A DNA stretch of 64,000 nucleotides from Gammaproteobacteria bacterium (GCA_003235325.1 QJWQ01000039.1:1-64000), one strand, 5' to 3'; numbered from the stretch's first letter, positions 1 through 9,050 are shown. Notes: generated by a model not told the origin, from the letters alone. Translations and numbers: made by a program.

Positions 1-140
<140 letters not shown>

Positions 141-266
141 TTATTCGCCATGTACCTTTTCATATACCCTGTTTCCTTTTCATTTGCCCTTTACCCTGTC
201 CCGGTCCTGATCTCGCAATCCGTTGACAAGTAGTTTCTAACGGATGTCTACCGGCTCGATGCCTGT

Positions 267-461
267 CTACTTGTGTCGTTTGTCCAGTTTTTCATCCGCT
301 GTCAGTTGCCGGGCCTCACTTTCGAGCATTACCGGGATGCCGTCACGAATGGGATAGGCCAGGCCGCTGGCGCGGCATACCAGTTCCTGCTTTTCCCTGT
401 CATATTCCAGGGGAGCCTTGGTCACCGGGCAGACCAGAATACTGAGTAATTGTTTGTCCAC
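267..461 (-). CDS. ycaR: Trm112-like / UPF0434 (YcaR family) small protein
   Basis: A 64-residue protein of the Trm112/UPF0434 family. The pattern [31 protein letters not shown] and [11 protein letters not shown] matches YcaR throughout. Family members are small zinc-ribbon-like proteins of poorly known role in bacteria. I place the start at the GTG at 461, which gives the usual family length of about 60 residues and has an AGGT stretch upstream; the open frame extends to 494 but that part is not family-like. The first cysteine pair, CPVC in the relatives I recall, is CPVT here, so one presumed metal ligand is missing. In enterobacteria the gene sits between lpxK and kdsB; here it lies between a HIT protein and an M23 peptidase. 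Confidence 0.82.
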   Translation of the reverse strand: MDKQLLSILVCPVTKAPLEYDREKQELVCRASGLAYPIRDGIPVMLESEARQLTADEKLDKRHK

Positions 462-584
462 GGCCACTAACCTGAAGAATTTCAAGGCGCACAAGTGTAA
501 AAGAAACGGGGATTGAACACCACGGCCAGTCAGTGGCCAGGGACATCCCTGCTACGGGTTCGGGAGGTTTGCGAATTCCGGATA

Positions 585-1562
585 TCAGGGCAACGACCGA
601 TTGGCTGTCTGCTGCTGTGTCAACTCCTTGTCCGGCAGTTCCCGGGGTTGCGTTTGCTGATTGCTCTGTCCCCGGTAAGGCTTTCCCTGGTATGGAAAGT
701 ACTCCACCACCAGGGCGGGATCGACCCGAACATCAAACCAGTTCATGCGCCAGTCCAGATGCGGGCCCGTGGCCCGACCGGTGGCACCCACTTTGGCAAT
801 GGCGTCGCCGGTCTCGATGCGGTCACCGGGATTGACCAGAATATCGCTCAGGTGAATAAAAGTTGAGGTGACACCGTAACCGTGGTCGACAATCAGGGTA
901 CCACCGGAAAAATACATATCCCGGTGAGCCAGCTTGACGATACCCGGTGCTGGCGCCCGAACCAGGGTTCCTTTCGGGGCGGCGATATCCAGACCGTAAT
1001 GGGGATTTTTCGGGACACCGTTATAAACCCGCTGACTGCCGTAGACACCGGTAATCGGTCCTTCCAGCGGCATTTCAAAGCCGCCGGCAAAGTCCAGCCG
1101 CGGATCATTGTCCGACCGGGCCCTGTAGACCAGCGCTGCCTCCTCGCGGATTCGGTCAAGCACAGATTCCGGCGGTGTTACCGTCTCCTGGGGCACCCCC
1201 TCGACCCGCTGAATGTCGTAGCTTCGACGCTCGACACTGAAAAGCCGGGAGGATTCAACTCCTGACACCCGGGTAGTGAGTTTTACCTGTGCCGGAGCGT
1301 CCCGCCCCAGGGCAATAACAAATCGACCATCCGGGGCCACCTTGACCGCGCGGTCCTCCAGCAAAACCTCGGTGCCGGGTTCAACAGTACCCAGCAGCAG
1401 CCCACCCTGGCGCCAGGCACCCTGAAATTCCAGGGCAAGAGCACCGCCTGCGGCTATGCACAGCCAACAGCCGAGGACAATGCTGCTGCCCCAGCGCTGA
1501 ACACGGGTTGGAAGGTGCCTGGCAACGGGCCTGGCACTCGAATTTTTCAGTCCTTTTAACAT
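585..1562 (-). CDS. Secreted M23-family (LytM domain) peptidoglycan endopeptidase-like protein
   Basis: A 325-residue protein with a basic N-terminus followed by a hydrophobic segment (about residues 27-43), ending in an ALA-type signal peptidase site. An unassigned beta-rich region follows, then a C-terminal LytM/M23 domain (about 165-295). The first zinc motif is intact (NPHYGLDIA, H-x3-D), as are the glycine-rich turns and the FIHLS strand. The second motif is GPHLDWRMNW where M23 enzymes normally have HxH, so the last metal ligand is Asp instead of His. Related Pseudomonas-type proteins carry a similar motif as I recall, so this may be a subfamily trait. It probably cleaves or binds peptidoglycan crosslinks in the periplasm. 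Downstream lies ycaR on the same strand. Confidence 0.85.
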   Translation of the reverse strand: MLKGLKNSSARPVARHLPTRVQRWGSSIVLGCWLCIAAGGALALEFQGAWRQGGLLLGTVEPGTEVLLEDRAVKVAPDGRFVIALGRDAPAQVKLTTRVSGVESSRLFSVERRSYDIQRVEGVPQETVTPPESVLDRIREEAALVYRARSDNDPRLDFAGGFEMPLEGPITGVYGSQRVYNGVPKNPHYGLDIAAPKGTLVRAPAPGIVKLAHRDMYFSGGTLIVDHGYGVTSTFIHLSDILVNPGDRIETGDAIAKVGATGRATGPHLDWRMNWFDVRVDPALVVEYFPYQGKPYRGQSNQQTQPRELPDKELTQQQTANRSLP

Positions 1563-1937
1563 GCTTTAATTTACCTGGTCATGGAGTGGTCGACTGGTCA
1601 GGGCTGATCGGACAGCGGTACAGGTTGCATACTTTACCAATACGGGTTGCCGGTGCCCACAGGGTTTCCAGCATTTGATCCTGAAACGAGTGCCGGTACT
1701 CGAAAGCCGGTGCCCGTCACGGAGGTACAAATTTCTGCTGCCGATTTGGAGCGTATAATCCATAAACCGAATCCTCCGGTAGCCTCTCGGAGCGGACTTC
1801 TCAGTGGGAGACAGCTCAGGGAGCATCATCGCCCTCCGGGCCTGCTACCGGGCAGCATTGACCGGCACAGACCAGTCTCGTCCATTGGGACTTCAGGACA
1901 ACGGAATTTATCCCAAGCCAATCAGGGTCGAAACACC
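1563..1937. other. Gene-free interval between divergent M23 and YheT-type genes
   Basis: About 375 bases separate the starts of two divergent genes. Open frames crossing it show no protein-like pattern. It holds a TATAAT hexamer at 1754-1759 reading rightwards, with only a poor -35 candidate (ATTTCT, 1731-1736), so a plus-strand promoter for the hydrolase is possible but weak. No hairpin with a T-run and no RNA gene was recognised. Confidence 0.5.
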
Positions 1938-2939
1938 ATGCTGAATATCCGCAATGTTGATTATCCGATTCAGCCGCCGTTTCGAAATCCGCATATCCAG
2001 GGCATCATCGGTAGCGGTTGGCTGCGGCGCCTGGCCTTGCGCCGTGCGACTCAAAAATTGCAGGCTATGCAGCAGCAGCTGATTTTGTCCTGGAACAACG
2101 TCAGGCTGATGGGCTATCTCGACCGACATCGCCCCAATCCCAGGGGCCTGGTGGTCCTGCTTCACGGCTGGGAAGGCTCGGCGGAGTCGACCTATATCAT
2201 CTCCGCCGCCGCCACCTGCACTGGTGCCGGCTACGACACCTTTCGCCTTAACCTGCGGGATCACGGTCCTACTCACCACCTCAACCGCGACCTGTTCAAC
2301 TCCACCTTGACCGCGGAGGTGACCCACGCCATTAAACAGGTGAGGGAGCGGTATCCGGGGATTCCCTGTCACCTGGCCGGCTTTTCCCTGGGCGGCAGCT
2401 TTGCCCTTCGCATCGCTGCGGATAACGGTGACAGGCTCCGGTTAAACAGTATTGTCGCGATTTGCCCTCCGGTTAATCCGGCCAATGCCATGGCTGCCCT
2501 CAATGCACGAAGCCGAACCTATGGCGCCTATTTCTTTCAAAAATGGAAAAAGTCCCTGGCGACAAAATTACATCACTTTCCAGACCTGGCCTACGGTGAG
2601 GCACTGAACCGCTCCCGCAACCTTGATCAACTCAACGATTTTTTTGTCCCCGGCCACACGCCATTTGCAACCCCGGAGCGCTATTTTGCTGCCTACGCCG
2701 TGACCGGAACCCGACTGGCGGCTTTAACGGTCCCGGCCTGGCTTATAACCACCAGGGACGACCCGGTCACCCCGTGCCAGGACATTTCCAGCATCGATGG
2801 CAGCGTAAACCTGAACGTCGAAATCGCCAAACGGGGAGGACACTGTGGCTTTCTGCAGAATTATCGCCTGGAGACCTGGATCGACAACCGCCTTTTGCAG
2901 ATTTTCGACACTGTTGACGGTGAGAGTGGTAGACCCTGA
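1938..2939 (+). CDS. YheT-family alpha/beta hydrolase
   Basis: A 333-residue alpha/beta hydrolase of the YheT/ABHD family. Seen in order: the opening PPFRNPHIQGI typical of YheT, the oxyanion strand VVLLHGWEGS, the nucleophile elbow GFSLGGSF (Ser near residue 153), an acid loop TRDDPVTP and the catalytic histidine in GGHCGF. The triad is therefore complete. Bacterial substrates of this family are not established; esterase activity is the usual guess. I start at the ATG at 1938 because the open frame upstream (from 1647) lacks coding character and the family begins just before the HIQG motif. It converges with recX. Confidence 0.88.
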   Translation: MLNIRNVDYPIQPPFRNPHIQGIIGSGWLRRLALRRATQKLQAMQQQLILSWNNVRLMGYLDRHRPNPRGLVVLLHGWEGSAESTYIISAAATCTGAGYDTFRLNLRDHGPTHHLNRDLFNSTLTAEVTHAIKQVRERYPGIPCHLAGFSLGGSFALRIAADNGDRLRLNSIVAICPPVNPANAMAALNARSRTYGAYFFQKWKKSLATKLHHFPDLAYGEALNRSRNLDQLNDFFVPGHTPFATPERYFAAYAVTGTRLAALTVPAWLITTRDDPVTPCQDISSIDGSVNLNVEIAKRGGHCGFLQNYRLETWIDNRLLQIFDTVDGESGRP

Positions 2940-3008
2940 GGATCGTCTGTGCGCAGCAACGGTTTCGAGCAACCTTTTGACTTCGCCACTACAGGACCCG
3001 GTCCGGTA

Positions 3009-3452
3009 TCAGTCGTTATCCATCACCAGGCGGATCTGCTCAATGGCGAATCCACGCTGTTGCAGGAAGCGCATTCGCCGGGTTTTTTCCCGGTAATCCG
3101 CCGCCGGAGAAACGCCGAATTTCTTCACCAGCGCCTCGGCCGCAAGGGTGGGCCAGTCAAACCCCGAATTGCGAAGCGAACGCTCAATCACCTCCTCCTG
3201 CACGCGACGCTCCAACAGTTCCGACCGTATTCGCCGGGGCCCCTGGCCCTTTCGAATTCTCGACCGGGTGAAGGCCTCGGCAAAGCGCGCATCGGATAAC
3301 AATCCATCCTGCTCCAGGTTGTCGAGTGACTCATGGATTAGGCCCCGGTACCCCGGAAACTTGATGGTCAGTCTTTGTTCCAGCTCATAGCGGGAATATT
3401 CCCGACGGGCAAGGCTGTCCATTGCCTGCACGCGAATAACGCTGGCATCCAC
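3009..3452 (-). CDS. recX: RecX family regulator of RecA
   Basis: RecX binds RecA filaments and modulates their growth. The 147-residue protein shows the family's helical repeats: ARREYSRYELEQRL, the DGLLSDARFAEAFTRSR block, RKGQGPRRIRSEL and the C-terminal REKTRRMRFLQQRGF. No ATG precedes the conserved core. I chose the GTG at 3452 because GGGGTG lies 6 bases upstream and the resulting N-terminus matches family length; GTG codons at 3461 and 3470 are alternatives, the latter overlapping the stop of the DUF4126 gene. Normally recX directly follows recA; here two membrane-protein genes intervene on the same strand. Confidence 0.88.
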   Translation of the reverse strand: MDASVIRVQAMDSLARREYSRYELEQRLTIKFPGYRGLIHESLDNLEQDGLLSDARFAEAFTRSRIRKGQGPRRIRSELLERRVQEEVIERSLRNSGFDWPTLAAEALVKKFGVSPAADYREKTRRMRFLQQRGFAIEQIRLVMDND

Positions 3453-3466
3453 CTCCGTCACCCCGG

Positions 3467-4174
3467 TCACCGCGGCGACGTGTCGGCAGTCAATCGTGGC
3501 ACGTTCTCTGCCGACCCCGACTGGGTTGCAGTTCCGGGCCGGGCTTCGGTGCCGGCGGGAGACGTCTCCACCAGCCCCAGCCAGGTCCCGATCTTGCGGA
3601 ATATGGCGCGCATTAACCGCCACAATTTCGGCAGCAACCAGACCACCAGGGCAATAAAAAGGATTAACAACACAAGAAACAGCAAGGGGTGATTGAACAT
3701 GGTCCACAGGCCGCCGAGCACCACCAGGTCTTCGGCGATGGAGGCGCCCCAGTTGCTGAACGGTTCGGGCGAGGTATTGATCAGTACCCGGGTGGACGCC
3801 TTGGTCAGATGACTGGTAGCCGCCAGGGAGCCTCCCAGCAGACCGGCAGCAATCTCCAGCACCGGTGAAACGTCACCTACGGCCCCTGCCGCCAGCATGG
3901 CGCCAGCAGGTATCCGGATAAAGGTGTGCAGGCCATCCCAGCCGGTATCGACCCCTGGCGTCTTGTCGGCCACAAATTCCACCATGTACATCAACCCGGC
4001 GGCGGCTATGACCAGGGGGTCCTGCAAAACCTGCAAATCCGGAGGCAGGGCTATATAGCCGGTGCTGCCGCCGAGGCCCAGTACCAGGACCGCGGCATAG
4101 AGATTGATACCACTGGCCCAGCCGACACCCATGGTCAGCGCCAGCGTCGACAGTAATTGTTGGTAGTTTTCCAT
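3467..4174 (-). CDS. DUF4126 family membrane protein
   Basis: A 235-residue integral membrane protein with several hydrophobic segments and the DUF4126 pattern: GWASGINLYAAVLVLGL near the N-terminus, FVADKTPGVDTGWDGLHTFIR in the middle and a long hydrophobic helix (about residues 155-178). A polar tail of about 35 residues rich in T, A, P and S follows. Function is unknown for the family. The ATG at 4174 has GGAG 5 bases upstream. Its stop lies just before the recX start, so the two are probably co-transcribed. Confidence 0.82.
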   Translation of the reverse strand: MENYQQLLSTLALTMGVGWASGINLYAAVLVLGLGGSTGYIALPPDLQVLQDPLVIAAAGLMYMVEFVADKTPGVDTGWDGLHTFIRIPAGAMLAAGAVGDVSPVLEIAAGLLGGSLAATSHLTKASTRVLINTSPEPFSNWGASIAEDLVVLGGLWTMFNHPLLFLVLLILFIALVVWLLPKLWRLMRAIFRKIGTWLGLVETSPAGTEARPGTATQSGSAENVPRLTADTSPR

Positions 4175-4409
4175 ACCAGCTCCGGTCCTCCGCCTGGTTG
4201 TTCATTCTTTCCACCTGGTTCATGCCTGGCTTCCAGCGCTGGAAATCCGGTGGCGGGCACCTGGCCCATAAAGGTATTGGACAGCATTGCGAAATGACAA
4301 TTCCGGGGCACTTCCCCCGGGGAGTCCTGATCCCGATGGAACCAAAAAATCGCTCCATGTATCCGGGACACCATCGTACCTCAACTTTTCCGCGAAGCTG
4401 CAAGGTACT

Positions 4410-5222
4410 CTATCGGTTACCGGACCGAAAAGGCAGCAGCAACAACCTGGCAAGCCGGTTTTCGCTCAATCCCGCAACCCCCAGCATCATCCCGGGCTTT
4501 CTGGTGCCCGGCCCCACCGAGTGAAAAATTCGATCCCAGAAGCTGAAAAGGGTACCGTAGTTGCTATCCGTATCCTCCCTGACCGCGTGGTGATGCACCC
4601 AGTGTATGCCCGGCGTAATCAGCAGACGGGACAGACCAGTCTCAAGTTCATAAGAGAGATGAACATTGGAGTGGTGAAATATAGCGGCCATCAACACCAG
4701 GGTTTCGAATACCAGCACAGAATAGAGAGGCATCGCCAGCAGCAAAATTACCGGTGCTCTAGCCAGGGCTGACAATGCCACTTCACCGAAATGGAAACGA
4801 AAGGCGGTGGTACTGTCGAGCTGCTGATCCAGGTGATGGACACGGTGAAAACGCCAGAAGAAAGAAACTTCGTGATTGAGGCGATGCCACCAGTAGATCC
4901 AGAAATCCAGAAAGATGACATCGACAACCAGCGCCAGCGGGCTTTGTTGTGCAGTAAAGGGAATGCCCAGTACGGACCGCAACTCCGTACCCAGATCGAC
5001 GGCCAGCAGGGTTACCGGTAGCACCAGTAATCGTGATAACAGGACGTTCAGAAGCCACAGTGTCAGGTTGCCCCGCAGATGGCGTGCCTGGCTGAATCCC
5101 TGGTCAGATTGTTTCCAGGGAGCAGCCGGAAATCGTCTTTCAAAGACAAAGAATGCTGAAAACCAGCTGAACACCAATATCGTCTTGGCTATCAGCAAGG
5201 TCTCAGCGTTCATCATGTTCAT
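4410..5222 (-). CDS. Sterol desaturase / fatty acid hydroxylase superfamily membrane protein
   Basis: A 270-residue membrane protein of the di-iron fatty acid hydroxylase superfamily. The histidine boxes are complete: HRLNH (about residue 113), HRVHH (about 126), HHSNVH (about 182) and the late box IHWVHHHAV (about 205). Four or so hydrophobic segments surround them. The family oxidises membrane-embedded lipids using oxygen; the bacterial substrate cannot be deduced here. The start could be any of three clustered ATG codons (5222, 5216, 5213). It lies 56 bases downstream of recA on the same strand and is not a usual neighbour of recA. Confidence 0.87.
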   Translation of the reverse strand: MNMMNAETLLIAKTILVFSWFSAFFVFERRFPAAPWKQSDQGFSQARHLRGNLTLWLLNVLLSRLLVLPVTLLAVDLGTELRSVLGIPFTAQQSPLALVVDVIFLDFWIYWWHRLNHEVSFFWRFHRVHHLDQQLDSTTAFRFHFGEVALSALARAPVILLLAMPLYSVLVFETLVLMAAIFHHSNVHLSYELETGLSRLLITPGIHWVHHHAVREDTDSNYGTLFSFWDRIFHSVGPGTRKPGMMLGVAGLSENRLARLLLLPFRSGNR

Positions 5223-5278
5223 TCCGGACCGGTCAGTAGCTGTGATCGGATCCCGTCATTCCGGCTTGTTTTCAGTCC

Positions 5279-6451
5279 CTAATTTGCCGTTGCGCTGGCC
5301 CGGGCGCCGGGTTCCTTTTTAAGGGGGGGTTCGTTTTCGGCTGATGGCTCTTTATTGGCTGAGGGCTCTTTACCCGCTGAAGGCTCTTTATTGGCTGAGG
5401 GCTCTTTACCCGCTGAAGGCTCTTTACCCGCTGAAGGCTCTTTGCCAGCTGAGGACGGTTTGGATTCAAGCAGGTACTCGGCCCGAATTCGGTGCTCGAT
5501 TTCCTCCAGTATCGCCGGGTTGGCCCGCAGAAAATCGCAGGCATTGTTTTTGCCCTGACCGATCTTTTCGTCGTTGTAGGAATACCAGGCGCCAGCCTTG
5601 TTGACAAAACCGTGTTTCACTCCGAGGTCGATGACCTCGCCGACATGGTTGATGCCCGCGCCGTAAAGGATCTGGAATTCGCACTGTTTAAACGGTGGCG
5701 CCACCTTGTTTTTAACCACCTTGACCCGCGTTTCGTTACCGACCACCTCCTCACCTTCCTTGACGGCGCCGGTGCGTCGAATGTCGAGCCGCACCGAAGC
5801 GTAGAACTTAAGGGCGTTGCCGCCGGTGGTGGTTTCCGGATTGCCGAACATGACGCCGATCTTCATACGAATCTGGTTGATGAATATCACCAGGCAATTG
5901 GCCTGCTTGATGTTGCTGGTGAGCTTGCGCAGGGCCTGGGACATCAGCCGCGCCTGCAAGCCGACATGGTGATCGCCCATCTCGCCTTCGATCTCGGCCC
6001 GGGGCGTCAGTGCCGCCACCGAATCGACCACCAGGACATCTATGGCGCCGGACCGGACCAGCATATCTGCCACCTCAAGGGCCTGCTCACCGGTATCCGG
6101 CTGGGAGACAATCAGGTCGTCGACATTGACGCCGAGCTTCTCGGCGTAGATCGGGTCCAGGGCATGCTCGGCGTCAATAAAAGCACAGGTGCCACCCTTT
6201 TTCTGGGCCTGGGCTATGACCGAGAGTGTCAGGGTGGTTTTGCCGGAGGATTCCGGACCGTAGATTTCCACCACCCGGCCCCTGGGCAGACCACCGACGC
6301 CAAGGGCAATGTCAAGACTGAGTGATCCGGTTGAAATACTTGGCACCACGACGTGTTCCTTGTCGCCCATGCGCATTACGGTGCCCTTGCCAAACTGCCG
6401 TTCAATCTGGCCCAGGGCGGCCTGTAGTGCTTTTTCCTTGTTTGCATCCAT
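5279..6451 (-). CDS. recA: RecA recombinase with repeat-extended C-terminal tail
   Basis: RecA forms filaments on single-stranded DNA, drives strand exchange and stimulates LexA self-cleavage. The 390-residue protein has the full core: Walker A GPESSGKT at residues 65-72, Walker B VLVVDS at 139-144, loop L1 [12 protein letters not shown] and loop L2 with [19 protein letters not shown]. coli RecA is about 350 residues; the excess is a tail of seven hexapeptides of SAGKEP type (residues 334-375). This tail alternates K and E instead of being plainly acidic as in the usual RecA C-terminus. The ATG at 6451 gives the standard N-terminus [10 protein letters not shown] LexA box lies 135 bases upstream. 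Confidence 0.98.
   Translation of the reverse strand: MDANKEKALQAALGQIERQFGKGTVMRMGDKEHVVVPSISTGSLSLDIALGVGGLPRGRVVEIYGPESSGKTTLTLSVIAQAQKKGGTCAFIDAEHALDPIYAEKLGVNVDDLIVSQPDTGEQALEVADMLVRSGAIDVLVVDSVAALTPRAEIEGEMGDHHVGLQARLMSQALRKLTSNIKQANCLVIFINQIRMKIGVMFGNPETTTGGNALKFYASVRLDIRRTGAVKEGEEVVGNETRVKVVKNKVAPPFKQCEFQILYGAGINHVGEVIDLGVKHGFVNKAGAWYSYNDEKIGQGKNNACDFLRANPAILEEIEHRIRAEYLLESKPSSAGKEPSAGKEPSAGKEPSANKEPSAGKEPSANKEPSAENEPPLKKEPGARASATAN
5327..5452 (-). repeat. Seven 18-bp tandem repeats inside the 3' end of recA
   Basis: Seven in-frame units of 18 bp encode SAGKEP (four times), SANKEP (twice) and SAENEP. Two DNA versions of the unit alternate (on the plus strand, GGCTCTTTATTGGCTGAG and GGCTCTTTACCCGCTGAA), which suggests duplication of larger blocks. 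Perfect or near-perfect copies of this kind are prone to gain and loss by slippage. Period and frame are directly visible. Confidence 0.95.
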
Positions 6452-6585
6452 TGATCTTTACCTCTGGTTGTTCGCTAAAATTATTCGTCGCCTCTTTGCG
6501 GAGATTGCCCCGAATTCCATTGTCAGACTATGGGCGCACTTCGGCGGGAGGTTGATGTTCGGGAAAGCTTAACCCAAATTCCTTG

Positions 6586-6605
6586 TACTGTATAGTTATA
6601 CAGTA
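6586..6605. promoter_or_regulatory. LexA (SOS) box upstream of recA
   Basis: The sequence TACTGTATAGTTATACAGTA matches the gammaproteobacterial LexA consensus, with CTG and CAG separated by 10 bases and flanking TA on both sides. It is almost fully palindromic. It lies 135 bases before the recA start and overlaps the stop codon of the upstream cinA-type gene (TAA at 6598-6596). It should place recA, and possibly the genes behind it, under SOS control. Confidence 0.93.
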
Positions 6606-7123
6606 ATTCGCGTTTGCACAGCCCTGGGACTCCGGCTTCCACCAGTCGTTACCTCCAGCAGCCCCCGCAGCGCAGTGACTACTGCCTGGTGGCGAACGGA
6701 TTGCCGGTCACCGAAAAAGCGGCAATGCCGCGAAGACAGCTGCTCGCCCTGGGCCCAGGCAAACCAGACCGTGCCCACAGGCTTCTCCGGAGTACCGCCA
6801 TCGGGCCCGGCAATGCCGCTGACAGCAACGGCAATGTCGGCTCCGGCCACTCTGAGAGCACCCAGGGCCATGGCCCGAACCACTGCCTCGCTGACGGCTC
6901 CCTCCTGCTGCAACAGCTGTTCAGACACTCCCAGCAGTTGCTGTTTGGCGCGGTTGGCATAGGTGACAAAGCCAAATTCAAACCAGCCGGAACTGCCGGC
7001 AATGGCGGTCACGGCCTGGGCAATACCACCGCCGGTACAGGATTCGGCACAGGTCAGGCGCAGGCCACGTGTCAGCAGCTGCTGGCCCAGTTGTCGGGCG
7101 AGTTGTTCGACGGGTGGTGACAT
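6596..7123 (-). CDS. pncC: CinA C-terminal domain protein (nicotinamide-nucleotide amidase, PncC type)
   Basis: A 175-residue stand-alone CinA C-terminal domain, which deamidates nicotinamide mononucleotide to nicotinate mononucleotide in NAD salvage. Family motifs are clear: TCAESCTGGGIAQAVTAIAGSS near the N-terminus, FVTYANRAK, GAVSEAVVRAMA, AVSGIAGPDGGTPEKPVGTVW and a C-terminal FFGDRQSVR. The ATG at 7123 gives MSPPVEQLARQLG, the expected start; the open frame continues upstream to 7858 but that part is antisense to the transporter gene. The gene sits directly upstream of recA as in many Gammaproteobacteria. Confidence 0.93.
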   Translation of the reverse strand: MSPPVEQLARQLGQQLLTRGLRLTCAESCTGGGIAQAVTAIAGSSGWFEFGFVTYANRAKQQLLGVSEQLLQQEGAVSEAVVRAMALGALRVAGADIAVAVSGIAGPDGGTPEKPVGTVWFAWAQGEQLSSRHCRFFGDRQSVRHQAVVTALRGLLEVTTGGSRSPRAVQTRITV

Positions 7124-7318
7124 GGAGCGAGGGTACGGCAGCGGACATTGCCGATCAAGTGAAATTCCCGGCCAGCCCAGGGCAAAAATTTCCTGCCCTG
7201 TCCATGAGGTCTGTCGCCACCGACAGCCGGAACCGTGCCACAGACCCTGTGGCCGCAATACCGCAATTACACTACCATGAGCCCCCGAAAATTCAGGGTG
7301 ATAACGAGGGCGAGGACA

Positions 7319-8824
7319 ATGGAAAAACCCGGAGCGGACAGCACCAGGCCTGCCGGTGACGAACCGAAAAAAATCAGGGCCATCGCCACTCGACAGTACA
7401 TCGCCCTGGTGCTCGGCCCCCTGGCGACCCTGATTCTGCTGTGCTTTCCCAATCCGGATGCTCTCAGCCCCGAGGCCTGGCGGCTGGCGGCCCTGACCCT
7501 GTGGATGGTGATCTGGTGGATGACCGAGGCGGCGCCGGTGCCGGTCACTGCTCTGCTGCCAATACCGATGATGCCGATGCTGGGCATTGCCGGCCAGTCC
7601 GATGTCGCCTCGAGTTACGGTGACCCGCTGATCTTCCTGTTTCTGGGTGGCTTTCTGATCGCCGCCGCCATGCAGCGCTGGAACCTGCACCGGCGTATTG
7701 CCCTCAACATTGTCGCCCGGGTCGGCACCAGCCCGGCGAACATCGTTGCCGGCTTCATGCTGGCGACCGCGTTTTTGTCCATGTGGATTTCCAATACCGC
7801 AACCACGGTGATGATGCTGGCGGTTGGCATCTCCATGATCAGTTTTGTCGAGGAACACAGCGGTGATGCGGAAATAACCCGTCGCTTTGGTGTCGCCCTG
7901 ATGCTGGGCATTGCCTACAGCGCCTCCATCGGTGGCGTCGGCACCCTGATCGGCACGCCGCCCAATACCCTGATGGCCAGTTACCTGCTCAACAATCAGG
8001 GCATTGTGGTGGATTTCGCCACCTGGATGAAAATGGGTATTCCCATCGTTATTGTGTTTCTGCCCCTCACCTGGATGGTGCTCTGCAAGCTCATTTACCC
8101 GGTTGCCGATCTCGGCCTGTCAGGCGCCAGAGACATGATCAGGGGAGAGTTGATGTCCCTGGGTGCCATGGCGCGGGGAGAGCGCATCGTCCTGGCCGTG
8201 TTCAGCCTGACCGCCTTATTCTGGATTTTTCGTGCGCCCCTGGTGGCCATCACCGATCTGGCCATCACTGACACCAGCATTGCCCTGCTGGCAGCCACTC
8301 TGCTGTTTGTCCTGCCCGCCTCGGTGCAAAAGGGACAGTTCACTGTCGACTGGAGTGCCGCAAAGTCCGTACCCTGGGGGGTATTGCTGCTGTTTGGCGG
8401 CGGCCTGGCCCTTGCCGGCGCCTTCTCCAGCACCGGACTCGCGGCAGCCATCGGCAATGCCGTCGGCCATCTCGGCCACCTGAATCTCAACCTGATTATC
8501 CTGGTCACCATCACCTGCATTATCTTTCTGACGGAGATCACCTCCAATACCGCCACCACCGCCACCTTTCTGCCGATACTCGGCGCCGTGGCGGTGGGCC
8601 TCGGCCACGAGGCCACCACACTGGTGGTGCCGGTGGCACTGGCGGCATCCATGGCCTTTATGATGCCGGTGGCAACTCCGCCCAATGCCATCGTCTTTTC
8701 CTACGAGGGACTGCGCATCGCCGACATGATGCGGGCCGGATTGTGGCTCAACCTGATTGCCATTGTGCTGATTTATACCGCTATCCGCTGGCTCGGCCCC
8801 TGGGTATTTGATCTTCGTTTCTGA
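7319..8824 (+). CDS. DASS/SLC13 family sodium:anion symporter
   Basis: A membrane protein of about 501 residues in the divalent anion:sodium symporter family. It has roughly a dozen hydrophobic segments and two SNT-type ion-binding motifs in repeated halves: WISNTATTVMM in the first and ITSNTATTATFLP in the second, together with GTPPNTLMASYL and ATPPNAIVFSY hairpin-like segments. Likely substrates are C4-dicarboxylates, but sulfate or other anions are possible. I chose the ATG at 7319, preceded by GAGGA; ATG codons at 7277 and upstream are alternatives. It is divergent from the cinA-type gene. Confidence 0.87.
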   Translation: MEKPGADSTRPAGDEPKKIRAIATRQYIALVLGPLATLILLCFPNPDALSPEAWRLAALTLWMVIWWMTEAAPVPVTALLPIPMMPMLGIAGQSDVASSYGDPLIFLFLGGFLIAAAMQRWNLHRRIALNIVARVGTSPANIVAGFMLATAFLSMWISNTATTVMMLAVGISMISFVEEHSGDAEITRRFGVALMLGIAYSASIGGVGTLIGTPPNTLMASYLLNNQGIVVDFATWMKMGIPIVIVFLPLTWMVLCKLIYPVADLGLSGARDMIRGELMSLGAMARGERIVLAVFSLTALFWIFRAPLVAITDLAITDTSIALLAATLLFVLPASVQKGQFTVDWSAAKSVPWGVLLLFGGGLALAGAFSSTGLAAAIGNAVGHLGHLNLNLIILVTITCIIFLTEITSNTATTATFLPILGAVAVGLGHEATTLVVPVALAASMAFMMPVATPPNAIVFSYEGLRIADMMRAGLWLNLIAIVLIYTAIRWLGPWVFDLRF

Positions 8825-9050
8825 CAGCGCTGACGGGCCCTGCCGGTACACCGGGCACAGGCAATGCAAGGGTCGCGTCCATCGATAAAACCCGGTGTCG
8901 GTGATCTCCATGCACGGGGGCATCAATGTTTGCTAGAATCACCGACCGCCGGATGCTCCCTGGCCAGTTCCCTGCTCAACGCCTGTTGACCTGATCCCGA
9001 TGACTTTCACTTGATGAACTTCCCCACATGCTTTTAACAAACTTCTTCAA

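Noticed and set aside
5492-6325. 277-codon open frame antisense to recA
   Set aside because: RecA motifs on the other strand are unambiguous and the antisense product has no domain pattern.
7124-7858. Long open extension upstream of the cinA-type domain on the minus strand
   Set aside because: It is antisense to the well-supported DASS transporter, rich in His, Gln and Gly with no domain pattern, and the conserved CinA domain starts at its own ATG.
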